Part shown: piece by piece, positions 9,970 to 19,528 of the stretch | Position numbering within the stretch: the first letter of the stretch is position 1 | Layout of the letters: every line of letters starts with the position of its first letter | Assembly: GCA_030849465.1 (NCBI GenBank) | Contig: JARVLF010000015.1 | Span: 124,001 to 188,000, forward strand | Source: Moesziomyces globuligerus | Taxonomy: Eukaryota > Basidiomycota > Ustilaginomycetes > Ustilaginales > Ustilaginaceae | Direction: 5' to 3' | DNA length: 64,000 nucleotides | The notes under the pieces: generated by a model | The model's input: the letters and a program-made list of their open reading frames with translations, nothing else | Told to the model about the DNA's origin: nothing | Database searches by the model: none | Made by a program: the position numbers and the translations under genes

Positions 9970-11304
9970 CTAAGTCAGATGCTCAGGCAGCGGGCACATT
10001 GGGCAAAGCTGGAAGAATCGATCCTTGCCAAACACGACCAGCGCCGCCCGCTTGTGCGGGAAGTCGATCCACTTGTCCACATTGCCGCCCACCATCATCT
10101 CGTACTGCACCATCTTGGTGTTCGACAGGCGCGGCTCCGACACGCACTGCGCCGTCGATGGGTCCAGCAGGAACATGAGGTGCACCACACTGCCCATCCA
10201 CGAGCGCACCCGGTGCGGTCCACGAAAGCGTTCGTCGCCCACCAGCGCGTGGAAGCCCCGGTCGTGCTGGCCGGCCGTGTAAAAGTCCTTGAGGTTCGAT
10301 TGCTTGGAGTAGTAGATCTCGACGTAGCCCCACGGCTCGCCGTCCCATTCGCCGATCAGTCCGATGTTGTACGCGCCCTTCTCGCCGCTCTGCATCGTGG
10401 CCAGCTGCTCTTCTCGGCTCAGTCGCTGCCGCCATCCCTCGTTGACTCGGTCCGTCGCGTGCCACGCAGTCAGGAGGTCCACGTCCCTCGCATTCGTCGA
10501 CGATGCCACACGGAAGGTGAGATGCGAGTTCAGGCCCGGGATAAAGCGCGAGTAGATTGGACCCGCAGACGGTGGTGGCTTGAAAGGCTCCGCCAGCGGC
10601 GAGACGAGCGTCTCTGCATTCGACGAGGTCAGCGCCGTCCGTGTCGCCGCATCTGCCAACGGCAACACCCAGGGCGCAAAGCCGCTCGTCGGCGAACCCA
10701 GCCCTTGCCAGAATGCAGCGCGCGAGATCAGCAGCCGAGCAAGGTCCACCTGCGTCTTGTTGCCAGGCTCCGACAGCGAAGCTGGCGCAGAGGGGTCCAA
10801 AATGGCAAGCCGAGACGTTGTCAGATGGGCGACGACGGAAGGGGCCAGTCCTTGGCTCTTGAGCAGAACGTGCTCCTGCTGCGGCCACAGAGAAAAGAAG
10901 ACGTTGATCCAGTTCCAAAGCTGCTGAGGAGTCACTTCGACCTGACCTGCACCGGATGCCTGCAGTTCGCACTCGCCAAAGCGCTGGGTACGGAAGGCGA
11001 GGCTGTTGGTGTCCGGCTCGGCAGCAGGGTTCGGATACGGAGCGCACGGCGCCTTGACCACGAGCGTGCTGGCCGTGTCGATCCAGTCGTGCGTCTTGTG
11101 CGAGGAGAGCTTGATCGTGTGTCGAACCCTCTGCGCCTGCTCGGCGTCGGTCTCGCTCGCGGCGGCCGACGCACTCGACTTGTCGTGCGCAACGACGACG
11201 CTGAACTTGGCGCCGTCCGGCAGGCTGAGCGGATACGTGCCCGGCGGCACCACCACGGGCGCTTTCTTGGTCTGCGGAGAAGCGATGTGAACCAGAGCCG
11301 ACAT
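9970..11304 (-). CDS. siderophore biosynthesis N5-hydroxyornithine acyltransferase (SidF/SidL/IucB-type GNAT)
   Basis: 444 aa. Members of this family transfer an acyl group from CoA to N5-hydroxyornithine, giving the hydroxamate building block of ferrichrome-type siderophores. The C-terminal half (about 250-435) is the GNAT-like siderophore acyltransferase domain: HLTFRVAS, DLLTAWHATDRVNEGWRQR, YNIGLIGEWDGEPWGYVEIYY, then FHALVGDERFRGPHRVRSW and an ending with EMMVGGNVDKWIDFPHKRAALV. The N-terminal half contains the family's WNWINVFFSLWPQQEHVL stretch. The protein ends ...EHLT, so there is no PTS1 peroxisomal signal. SidF ends in PTS1 whereas SidL is cytosolic, so a cytosolic enzyme is more likely. 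No other siderophore gene is nearby. It is divergent from the quinone reductase with 469 bp between starts. The acyl donor (acetyl, anhydromevalonyl or other) cannot be read from the sequence. Confidence 0.85.
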   Translation of the reverse strand: MSALVHIASPQTKKAPVVVPPGTYPLSLPDGAKFSVVVAHDKSSASAAASETDAEQAQRVRHTIKLSSHKTHDWIDTASTLVVKAPCAPYPNPAAEPDTNSLAFRTQRFGECELQASGAGQVEVTPQQLWNWINVFFSLWPQQEHVLLKSQGLAPSVVAHLTTSRLAILDPSAPASLSEPGNKTQVDLARLLISRAAFWQGLGSPTSGFAPWVLPLADAATRTALTSSNAETLVSPLAEPFKPPPSAGPIYSRFIPGLNSHLTFRVASSTNARDVDLLTAWHATDRVNEGWRQRLSREEQLATMQSGEKGAYNIGLIGEWDGEPWGYVEIYYSKQSNLKDFYTAGQHDRGFHALVGDERFRGPHRVRSWMGSVVHLMFLLDPSTAQCVSEPRLSNTKMVQYEMMVGGNVDKWIDFPHKRAALVVFGKDRFFQLCPMCPLPEHLT

Positions 11305-11773
11305 GGTGTGGACTTTCTACCGAGGACTTGTTGGTAGCGAGGAAAGGCTCCTCAGTAGGATGCTGGGAGGAGCGTCACATCTGCCTCTTCCGCCGCACGC
11401 ATCAACGCCAGCCGAGCGAATCGGACCGTCGCTCGCCCCGAAGCAAATCAGATTACGATCCTGCGACCTTCAGGGTCCACCTCCGATCTTGTTTGCTTGC
11501 TGCCCACCTCCACTCGGCGGGTGATCCGATTCAAAAATGTCACGGCCGAGAGATCCGGTAGCCGCCCTCGGTAAGGGTGCACTTCGAAAAGCCGGGCCTG
11601 GAATCGCGTTACCGGTGAGCCGGAGGTGCGGGGTGAGCAAAGGGCACTCCGCAGTGCACATGGCACAGACACAGGCACAGATTCTTCGTAGATGCCGAGA
11701 CGCCGACCACTAGGTGCACCTCTTCGCTGCCACCATCCATCCCCGTGTACTTTCGCATTCTTTGCACGACATC
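11305..11773. other. divergent promoter between siderophore acyltransferase and quinone reductase
   Basis: 469 bp shared by two divergent starts. I see no GATA or TATC on either strand here, hence no WGATAR site of the kind bound by Urbs1/SreA iron regulators, and no clear TATA box. Confidence 0.65.
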
Positions 11774-12900
11774 ATGAGGGCCTTCTATCTGCACAAGGAT
11801 ATCGCTCCTTCCGAGCTGCCGTCGACGCTCGCCAACGACGTGCCCGAGCCCAAGTGCACTCCCGAATCCAATGAGGTGCTCATCGACGTGCACTCGGCCG
11901 CGTTCAACTTTTTCGACATCCTTGCGGTCCAGGGCAAGTACCAGGTCAAGACGCCACATCCCTACGTGCCCGGTGTCGAGATGGCCGGCATCATCTCCAA
12001 GGACTCGCCCATCCCCGAAGGCTGCAGCTTCGTGCCCGGCAAGACGCGCGTGTTTGGCGCTGCTCAGGGCGCCTACGGCGAGAGGACCAAGGCCGACTAC
12101 TGGCAGCTCATGGAGGTTCCCGAAGGTATCTCGCTCGAGCAAGCTGCTGGTCTCTTCATCACTTGGCCTACCAGCTACGCCGCGCTCAAGTTCCGCGCCG
12201 ACGTCCAGGAGGGCGAATGGGTTCTCGTTCACGCCGGTGCCGGCGGTGTCGGCATCTGCGCCATCCAGATCGCCAAGGCCATGGGCGCCCGTGTCATCGC
12301 TACGGCTGGCTCCCCTGACAAGCTTCGCGTCTGCAAGGACGTCGGAGGTGCCGATTTCGCCATCAACTACCGCGACAAGGACTGGCAAGACCAGGTCAAG
12401 AGTAAGTGTCTCTCCTGCAACCATATGAAGTGGCCGTCCCTATGCGCGTTCCCTGACACTCTGTTTCATCTGCGTCTGTATCTGCAGAGATCACCGAAGG
12501 TCACGGCGTCGACGTCGTGTACGACCCCGTGGGCATGATCATCCCGTCGCTCAAGGTGATTGCGTGGAACGGTCGCATCATCGTCGTTGGCTTTGTCGCC
12601 GGCACCATCGAAAAGGTCCCCGCCAACCTGATCCTGCTCAAGAACGTCGCGGTCACCGGCGTGCACTGGGGCGCCTACGTGCGTAACGAGCCGGACAAGA
12701 TCGGCGAGACCTGGGAGGCGCTGCTCGAGATGTTCAAGTCCAAGAAGATCGTGCCTACCGTCTTCGAGCACATCTACGAGGGCCTCGACAGCGTGCCCCA
12801 GGGCCTCAAGGACCTTGCCGAGCGCAAGACGTGGGGCAAGGCCGTCGTGCGCATCCGTGCCGATCCCGAGTTCCCTCCCAAGGGCAAGCACAAGCTTTAG
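11774..12900 (+). CDS. zeta-crystallin-like NADPH:quinone oxidoreductase (MDR family), two exons
   Basis: Coding sequence 11774-12401 joined to 12488-12900, 346 aa. The 86-nt intron has GTAAGT and GCAG borders, and splicing rebuilds a Lys codon so that ...DQVKKITEGHGVDVVYDPVG reads through. Medium-chain dehydrogenase/reductase without the zinc ligands of alcohol dehydrogenases: an N-terminal GroES-like domain (NFFDILAVQGKYQ, YVPGVEMAG) and a Rossmann domain with AGAGGVG for NADPH. Family members reduce quinones or enones by one or two electrons in the cytosol. I start at the ATG giving MRAFYLHKD, where homologues begin; an in-frame ATG at 11714 would add 20 residues and looks less likely. It converges on the Old Yellow Enzyme gene 89 bp away; both enzymes reduce electrophilic carbonyls. 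Confidence 0.9.
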
Positions 12901-12989
12901 GACGATCGCACAGTGCATTCATCCAGTCAATGTCAGAATTCGCCCGTCTGTATTTTCTTGGGCGCCCAAGCACGACAGAGGGTGAGTGA

Positions 12990-14513
12990 TCACTTGGGAC
13001 GCTTTGCGGGATGGGCGCGGTGGTACTGAGGGTTGCCAGCGGAGCGAGTGCCGTGCGTGAGGGCGACAGCTGCGTCTTCGGTCCAGCTCGGGTAAGCCAG
13101 GAGGCCGCGAGCCAGAAGCACGGCGTCGCACTCTCCCTGCTCGATCGAGGCTTCGGCGAGTTTACCAGCCTCGGAGCGGTCCTGGGCGTTGGGGGAGGAT
13201 TCTGATCCCTCCATCATGCCGACAGCGCCGACGAGCATGCGCTTGGCCTGGTCGGATTCGGCTTGCACGAGCGCTTCGCGCACAGCGCGCGCGCCGAAGA
13301 GCTGGTATCCGGCACCGACGGTGATCTTCTGGAAGGGCACGAGGCCGGCCGAGCTGACGTCGATGAGATCAACCTTGGCGGCCTGAAGCATCTTGGCCAG
13401 TTGAACGGTCTGGTCGACGGTCCACGAGTCGCCCTTGCCCGCCTGGTCGGCCCAGTCGGTGGAGCTGACGCGCACCCAGAGACCCTTGTGGGGGAACTCG
13501 GCACGGATGCGCTTGGCGACGTTGAGCATGAAGCGTGCACGGTTCTCGAGGCTGCCGCCGTACTCGTCCGTGCGGTGGTTGGTCAAGGGGCTGAGGAACG
13601 AGTGCATGAGGTAGCCGTGTGCGCCGTGCAGCTCGACGTAGTCGTAGCCCGCTTCAAAGGCCCAGCGTGCAGACTGGACAAAGTTGTCCTCGAGCTTTTG
13701 CACCTCCTGGGTGGTGAGCGCGCGAGGGGTGACATGGCCCTCGTCGTACGCGATGGCCGAGGGCGCAACGACGTCTTCAGGCCAGCCACCCTCTTCACGT
13801 GTGACGTACTTGGCCTCCTTGCGAGATCCTCGGTGGAAGGGCGACCAGTCGGACGCCTTTCGACCGGCGTGGGCCAGCTGCAGGCCCATGCCAAGCCCGT
13901 CGGTGAAAGACTTGAGCACCGAGACGAGCGCCTTGTGCGCATCACGGTGCGCCTCGGACCAGATGCCCAGATCCTGCGGCGTGATCCTGCCCTCGGGCGT
14001 CACACCGGACGCCTCGACCATGATGTTGCCCGCTCCATGCAGGGCAAACGCACCGAGGTGGGCGATGTGGTACGGCGTCGGCAAGCCGTCCTTGGCCGAG
14101 TACTGGCACATGGGCGAGACAATGACACGGTTCTTGAACATCATCTTTCCCGAAGACTCGGGCTTGGCAAAGGGAAGAGTCATCGTCTGGAAGAGCGCAG
14201 GCTTCTTGACGCCCTCGCCGAGGATCGAGTCCGGCATGGTGCCCGGAGGCGGGTGGTTCTCGCGGGTTGGCACAAAGTTGCTGATCTTGAGTGCCTCGAT
14301 CGAGTCGACCAGCGGCTCTGTGAGCCCCGACACGAAGCGCGACGTTGCCATGTCTGCGTAGGGGTTGGCGGATCCGTTGGAAGTCATGATGTTACGAGCT
14401 TGCACGGAGGTACGAGATGCGATGTGGATGGGAGAGCGGAATTGATGCAGTCGAGCGAGCGATCTATATAGGCACATCGAGGGAGATGTGAGTTGTTCGA
14501 GAAGAAGTGGCAT
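12990..14513 (-). CDS. Old Yellow Enzyme family NADPH:flavin oxidoreductase (class III, YqjM-like)
   Basis: FMN-dependent ene-reductase, 507 aa from the first ATG. TIM-barrel landmarks: NRVIVSPMCQYSA with the class III cysteine (C136), LGLQLAHAGRKAS, then HGAHGYLMHSFLSP with the His-x2-His pair that binds substrate, and TDEYGGSLENRARF. The C-terminal FMN-phosphate region is poorly typical but includes ARGLLAYPSW. Class III enzymes reduce activated C=C bonds with NAD(P)H. Two starts are possible. The first ATG gives an Arg-rich leader that looks mitochondrial. ATG 14387 (MTSNGSANPY, residue 43) gives a cytosolic protein, and a CTATATAG box lies 77-84 bp upstream of it but inside the longer frame. 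I report the longer form, but the short one may be the main product. Confidence in the family is high. Confidence 0.92.
   Translation of the reverse strand: MPLLLEQLTSPSMCLYRSLARLHQFRSPIHIASRTSVQARNIMTSNGSANPYADMATSRFVSGLTEPLVDSIEALKISNFVPTRENHPPPGTMPDSILGEGVKKPALFQTMTLPFAKPESSGKMMFKNRVIVSPMCQYSAKDGLPTPYHIAHLGAFALHGAGNIMVEASGVTPEGRITPQDLGIWSEAHRDAHKALVSVLKSFTDGLGMGLQLAHAGRKASDWSPFHRGSRKEAKYVTREEGGWPEDVVAPSAIAYDEGHVTPRALTTQEVQKLEDNFVQSARWAFEAGYDYVELHGAHGYLMHSFLSPLTNHRTDEYGGSLENRARFMLNVAKRIRAEFPHKGLWVRVSSTDWADQAGKGDSWTVDQTVQLAKMLQAAKVDLIDVSSAGLVPFQKITVGAGYQLFGARAVREALVQAESDQAKRMLVGAVGMMEGSESSPNAQDRSEAGKLAEASIEQGECDAVLLARGLLAYPSWTEDAAVALTHGTRSAGNPQYHRAHPAKRPK
14464..14471 (-). promoter_or_regulatory. 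candidate TATA box CTATATAG for the short Old Yellow Enzyme form
   Basis: Palindromic CTATATAG lies 77 bp upstream of the ATG at 14387 and downstream of the ATG at 14513. If it directs initiation, the transcript would begin after the first ATG. Inferred from position and sequence only. Confidence 0.4.
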
Positions 14514-15356
14514 CCGGTCAGCCTTGCGCTCACTGTGAGGAAGAGCGGCTATGAATCTTTCCTGAGGCTTCGGGTGGGTCAGTGTTGCATCGCTCTTCGA
14601 GCCTTATCCAGCCTTGAGCCGGAGAGGGAGGTTAATGCCAGCGTTGCATCTCAGACTGCTCGAGTGCCTTCAAGCTGACAGAGTGCCGGCCCTCGGTGAA
14701 ATGACGTGCGAGGTTTCTGCGTTTGCCCGTCACCAGGTGGAGGCGGCCCAAAAAGTTTGGAACGGCCGTAGCGCTTGGCCAAACCCCGATATGCGGGGCG
14801 GCTATGGACTTTGCCTGTTTCAAGCAATGATTTCCAGAGCCCATAGAGTGTTCAGCACGATGGTCGACCCGATACCATGAACGGCTACGTGGTGAAGCAG
14901 GACCCGGAGGAGTCATGACCGCTCGTAGGAAGTGGGTGAATGTCGTGAATGGAGTTTTCCGTTGTGCGCGTATCTCCGGAGCGTGAGCATATGGTTCCCG
15001 ACCCTCATCGGCTTTGTTCGCTCTTGCTTCATTGGAGCAAGCAAGGCTCTGCATATCCTCTCCCACCTCTATACCCGATACTGCCGAAGCTCCGGTCGCG
15101 TTCTTCATGTAATGGGCTCATTGCGAAAGCGCTGTACAGCACTTGAGCTTACCCGCACCCTCGTCTGTCCTGTTGGCCAGTCAGCCCAGGCGCCTTAACC
15201 TTCTTTGTTAGCTTGCCATCACACAACAGGCAGAATGAAGAGCAACGGGATCGATATCGATGGTATAAAGTACAAAGAGACGGAGCTTGTGCGGTGTGGA
15301 GAGAGACAAGGACAAAAATTGCAATGAGATACTGTGTGCCAGACGTTGTGGTCTGC
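14514..15356. other. intergenic: upstream of Old Yellow Enzyme, downstream of sugar transporter
   Basis: 843 bp with only short frames and no domain. It holds upstream sequence of the Old Yellow Enzyme gene and 3' sequence of the sugar transporter, whose stop is at 15357. Confidence 0.55.
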
Positions 15357-17183
15357 TTATTTGCGCGAGTGGTCAGCGTCGGAGTCGGGCGCATCGGCGG
15401 TCTTGATGACATCGTCGTCGAGCTTCTTGGCCACATAGCTCGACTGCGTTCTGTCAAGCGTTGCGAAGTTGGCCTCGGCGGAGTTGGAGCTGTCGGTGAC
15501 GACGCCATCGTCGGCGGTGCCGCCAACCTCTGCAAGGAGGCGGGCGCGGAAGACCTTGCGCTTAGCAGGGGAGAGATCCTGCACGGATCGAGAGATGATG
15601 TTGCCCTCGAAGATACGGTGCATGAGCTCGAGGGTGATGCCGCTCGATTCGGGCAGGCAGAAGGCGGCCCAGAGCACGGCGATGGTCGTCATCGTGCCGA
15701 AGAGGATGAAGGTGCCGTATTTGATGTGCTCGAGCGCACGTGGGGTGATGAGTGCGATGACAAAGTTGAAGAACCACTGACTCATGGTAGCTGCAGACAT
15801 GGCAAGCGCACGGAGCTGGTTGGGAGCCACCTCGGCACTGACGGCCCAAGTGACCGAGGACCAACCCAGGCCGTAACCGACGACGAAGATGTAAACCATA
15901 GCAATGGTCAGGTAGCCGACACCATCGACCGGCGTGCCTTCCGGACGCACTGCCTGGTAGATGGCAATCCAGAAGAGGGCAAACACCTGAACCAACCCGC
16001 CGATGATGAGACACCACTTGCGTCCAAGCTGCTCGATAGCCACCGCCATGAAGAGACCGGTCGTGATGATCTTTACGATGCCGTAGACGCCAGTGGCGAG
16101 CAAGCCGCTCGACTGTCCGGTGATACCGAGACTCTTGAAGATCTGTGGAGAGTAGTAGTTGATGCTGTTGGTGCCCGTGAACTGTTGGAAGAACATGAGC
16201 AGGGCTCCGATGAAGACTCGGTAGGTGATGGTGCGTTCGGAGAAGGCCATCTTGAGCTGCTGGACCAGCGAAAGTCCCTCTTTGCCCTTGAGGTCCTGCT
16301 CGATCTCGGTGAGGATGCCAACGACAACTGGGTCGGATTCGGATGCGCGGTTGATGCGCGCAAGCGAGCTCCGCGCCTCGGCGTTCCTTTGCTGCTCGAC
16401 GAGCCATCGCGGCGACTCGGGCTGAAAGAAAAGCGTGATGACGAACAGGACACCGGGCAAGCACTGGAGCGCAAAGGGCACCTGCCACATGGCGCTTGAC
16501 GTCTGGTCAGGGTAGTTCTGCACCATGCCGTAGTTGACAAAGTAGGCGATGCAGATGCCGGTGACGATGAGGAGCTGGTACATTCCGGCGAGTCGACCAC
16601 GAATGGAGCGCGGCGCACACTCGGAGAGGTACATGGGCACAGTGGATGAAGCAAGGCCGACGCCAAATCCACCGATGACGCGGCCGACGTAGAGCTGGTT
16701 GAGCGCTGCGTTGCCACTTTGGCCGTGCAAGCGGCAGACGGTCTGGATGACCGAGCCGATGAGGAAAACGACGGCAGAGATGAGCATCGACCGCTTGCGG
16801 CCAAAGCGATGGGGCAGGTAGAAACTGGCGGCAGCGCCGAAGAAGCAGCCTGCCTGGAGCACCGAGACGATGTTGCCCTTGAGCGCAGAGAGCTTTGCTT
16901 GGTCGAGCTTGGCTTGGTTGTCCACCAAACCAAAGTCCCTCTGGAAGGCTGGCATGTTGAGAACGCCGCCGATAAGTCCGGTATCCCAACCGAACAGCAA
17001 TCCTCCGAAAGAGGCGCAGATGCCCAGGATGTAGACCCGCCAGTGGGCGCGAAGGTCCTCGGCGATGGCACCGGGGCCGAATCGACGCTTCGTGTCAGCT
17101 GCAAGTTGGACATTGGTGGCAGGGCCAAAGTTGTCCTCCTGCTTGGAAGGGGTGGATGACCCCTCGGAGTGGGAGCGAGTCAT
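15357..17183 (-). CDS. MFS sugar transporter (hexose/polyol:H+ symporter family)
   Basis: 608 aa plasma-membrane transporter with 12 predicted membrane spans. Landmarks: GGLLFGWDTGLIGGVL in the first span (about residue 65), a G-R-x-G-R-type loop after span 2 (HRFGRKRSM), the sugar-porter signature FQPESPRWLVEQQR between halves, and FQQFTGTNSINYYSPQIF in span 7, whose QQ/N residues bind sugar in this family. The C-terminus is a long cytosolic tail. The frame extends further upstream but only from a TTG; the first ATG is 17183 (MTRSHSEGSS), which I use. Substrate is not deducible: glucose, xylose or a polyol are all possible. The promoter side faces the 2.3-kb region with CCCCGCGGGG palindromes, which contain Mig1/CreA-type GCGGGG cores. 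Confidence 0.92.
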   Translation of the reverse strand: MTRSHSEGSSTPSKQEDNFGPATNVQLAADTKRRFGPGAIAEDLRAHWRVYILGICASFGGLLFGWDTGLIGGVLNMPAFQRDFGLVDNQAKLDQAKLSALKGNIVSVLQAGCFFGAAASFYLPHRFGRKRSMLISAVVFLIGSVIQTVCRLHGQSGNAALNQLYVGRVIGGFGVGLASSTVPMYLSECAPRSIRGRLAGMYQLLIVTGICIAYFVNYGMVQNYPDQTSSAMWQVPFALQCLPGVLFVITLFFQPESPRWLVEQQRNAEARSSLARINRASESDPVVVGILTEIEQDLKGKEGLSLVQQLKMAFSERTITYRVFIGALLMFFQQFTGTNSINYYSPQIFKSLGITGQSSGLLATGVYGIVKIITTGLFMAVAIEQLGRKWCLIIGGLVQVFALFWIAIYQAVRPEGTPVDGVGYLTIAMVYIFVVGYGLGWSSVTWAVSAEVAPNQLRALAMSAATMSQWFFNFVIALITPRALEHIKYGTFILFGTMTTIAVLWAAFCLPESSGITLELMHRIFEGNIISRSVQDLSPAKRKVFRARLLAEVGGTADDGVVTDSSNSAEANFATLDRTQSSYVAKKLDDDVIKTADAPDSDADHSRK

Positions 17184-17325
17184 AGCGGGCGAGGGTGACG
17201 TGTGGGGCAGGGAGAGGGTCGCGAACGATGGTGGACACAAGGATGTGGGGAAAGAAGGAGTGAAGCGGTAGATGCGGGGTGTCTACTTGTACCCTTTGGG
17301 ATGAGGGCAAGGGAAGATGCAGAGA

Positions 17326-17333
17326 GATATAAT
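17326..17333 (-). promoter_or_regulatory. candidate TATA box ATTATATC of the sugar transporter
   Basis: AT-rich ATTATATC (minus strand) sits 143 bp upstream of the chosen ATG at 17183 in GC-rich surroundings. Position supports a core promoter; not proven. Confidence 0.35.
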
Positions 17334-18526
17334 GATGGTGCGGGATGAGGAACTATGATAGGAGATGATCGTGCGGACAGTCAGGCAACTCGAGGTCGAA
17401 AGGCAGAGCAACCGAGCGTGTGTTCTAGGTTGGGGATGAGTGTGCCGAATGATGGAGCGAGGTAGAAGCGCTGGAAGCGTGGGCGGATCGTTTGCATCCA
17501 AAACCTAGAAGTGCGGGGCAGGCAAGAAGAGTGGGGTCGGGGGCAACTCCGGACGAACGCACAGCAAGTGGCGCACCCAGCTGAGAATCTGGATATGGCG
17601 ATGGAAAGCGGAGGCAGAGGGGCAGACCCGCTTCATCCGGCCCAGGTACTCGGTCCGGGGTAGGTCGTGGTGGGGGGAAAGATGGAAGGGGCGGAACGGA
17701 CGAGGATGGCAATGAAGTGTTGTGGCGCTGCGGCCAAACCCCAGGCACGAGGAGGTGGAAGGCAAGAGGTCAAGGACCGCTGCAACCTTTTTCTCCGGCG
17801 GGGACTCCAGATTGGCCAAGAACAGGCAGCTTCTGTCGCCAAAGGGACTGCGGAGAGAGAGCGCCTGGATATGACTGGCGGGCGCGCAACGCAAGGCACT
17901 GCATCCGAGGCAGAGCGAGCTTGGTTGATTGTGTGGACGAATCCCACCGTCCAGAGAGCATGCATGCTATCCGACCCTTCCGGTCGGGCTGCACAGTTGC
18001 CACTCTCACCTGCGGGCGAAATTTGAGCGTGTTTGCAGTCAGCTTCTGTAGAAAAGCGCAAGGTTGAATTCATTTCGCACTCTGATTGCTGCCCTCGTGT
18101 TTTTAGTGCGATTCCCTTCTGTCCGCCCGCCTGCAAGCGAGCTCGACTTGTCTCATTTAACCTCGCTCGAACCATGCGCTCACACTCTGTACCGTACGCT
18201 CCAGCCAGGCAAGGGCGTCTTGGCAGGGACAAGCCGGACCGCGTTCCATGCCCGGGAACGCGCGCTTCGAGACCCGGCGATGCGGATGCGATGCGGTCAA
18301 CCGGCCGAAACCGATTGAGTCAGAGTCGCCATGGTCGGAAGTTGGCGCTGGCTGAGGTCTCTCAATTTCAGGCAGACCAGGTTCCGATTGGTTGCGGTGT
18401 GCAGAACAATGCAGCGTACAACCGCCGTAGTCTCGGCTAGGCTGGCTTGGCCGCATGCACTGTGGTGCTGCGGTGGCGCCAGAATTCAGGCCCAGCTGTG
18501 TGTCGCTTAGTGTCGACACCACTCAT

Positions 18527-18536
18527 CCCCGCGGGG
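18527..18536. promoter_or_regulatory. CCCCGCGGGG palindrome, copy 1
   Basis: Perfect 10-bp palindrome, extended to TCCCCGCGGGGA by flanking bases. Each half contains GCGGGG, which matches the SYGGRG core bound by Mig1/CreA-type carbon repressors. Confidence 0.45.
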
Positions 18537-18962
18537 AGCGTCTTTTTCGCCGACGGCCACTGCAGGGCGGCATCTTTGTCTAGGCGCTCCATCCGCCACC
18601 CCACGCTCATGCTAGAATCCGAGGTCTTGGCACCCGGCATCCGCACCGCATCCCGTGCTTCTGTGCGTAGTCGGACCAGTTCCGGACCGGTCATCTGCGC
18701 CCTTCCACCTCGGCAGGATTGTCGTTCCCCACACATCGGCCTCGTCGAATCCTCCCTGGTGGATGCCTGCGACCAGTTCTGCCGAAGCCTGCGCAATGCG
18801 AGGAACATGTCCAGAGCGCATGCGCTTCTCCCGCATGACCATCCTGTGTCGACGTCTGTCTGCCAAACAGTATAGCATCTCTCCACCCCTCCTTGACGCA
18901 GCTCCACTCCGAATTGCCCGCGGGGGGGGGGGGGGGACACCTGTCGTGTGCCAGACTCGTCT

Positions 18963-18972
18963 CCCCGCGGGG
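18963..18972. promoter_or_regulatory. CCCCGCGGGG palindrome, copy 2
   Basis: Second perfect copy, again within TCCCCGCGGGGA. It lies 26 bp after the 15-G run, which itself begins with CCCGCGGG. Confidence 0.45.
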
Positions 18973-19178
18973 AGGATCGCTATCACCCTGTCCGCATCTC
19001 TCGCGTGTTCCTGGCGCTTCTACAAACATGCCCTCGTCACCCAGAAGTTCCTGCTCACCACGACCATCGCCATCAACCGTCGAAACATGGATGGCGTGCG
19101 CGGAGGCATTCCAACGCCGTCATCTGGTTGGTATGCATGAGCTGGCTCACCCGCGTGGCAGGAGCCGCATGGTCTCGT

Positions 19179-19188
19179 CCCCGCGGGG
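19179..19188. promoter_or_regulatory. CCCCGCGGGG palindrome, copy 3
   Basis: Third perfect copy, also TCCCCGCGGGGA, 340 bp upstream of the rhodanese ATG. Confidence 0.45.
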
Positions 19189-19528
19189 AAGGGTTCGTGC
19201 CGAGCGAGCCTGATATGCGCTCTTGTCCATAAGGTACAGCACACCGAATGGGCCTCGGCTGAACCCTTGTCTGCCTGATGCGGTCGCTCAGGTTCATCGG
19301 GGATCGCCGATACACCTTTCCGATTTCTATCACTATTCGCTGAGGTATGGAGGTTCGCACGAAAGTCGCACCCATCCTAGTCTGAACCTCCACACGACTG
19401 CAAGCTAAGGCCACCCAAAGATCACTCGGAAGGATTGCTTTTGAGACTACCTTATTCCATATCTTCAATCGTTGAGCTCCTGAAGCCGTCCCTCACGAGA
19501 GCATTTGCCGTAGATCACAGCCAAGAGA

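Larger units (their letters stand above)
17184..19528. other. 2.3-kb divergent intergenic region between sugar transporter and rhodanese
   Basis: No supported gene. It contains the promoters of both flanking genes, three TCCCCGCGGGGA palindromes (listed separately), a fourth imperfect one that runs into a 15-G homopolymer (18917-18936), and a TATA-like site near the transporter. Confidence 0.6.

Noticed and set aside
9877..11337. Long plus-strand frame of 486 codons opposite the siderophore acyltransferase
   Set aside because: Arg/His-rich antisense product of a GC-rich gene; the opposite strand has the clear family motifs.
9970..14513. Siderophore acyltransferase, quinone reductase and Old Yellow Enzyme as a secondary-metabolite cluster
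   Set aside because: No synthetase, transporter or regulator is adjacent, and both reductases are common housekeeping-type enzymes; closeness alone is not enough.
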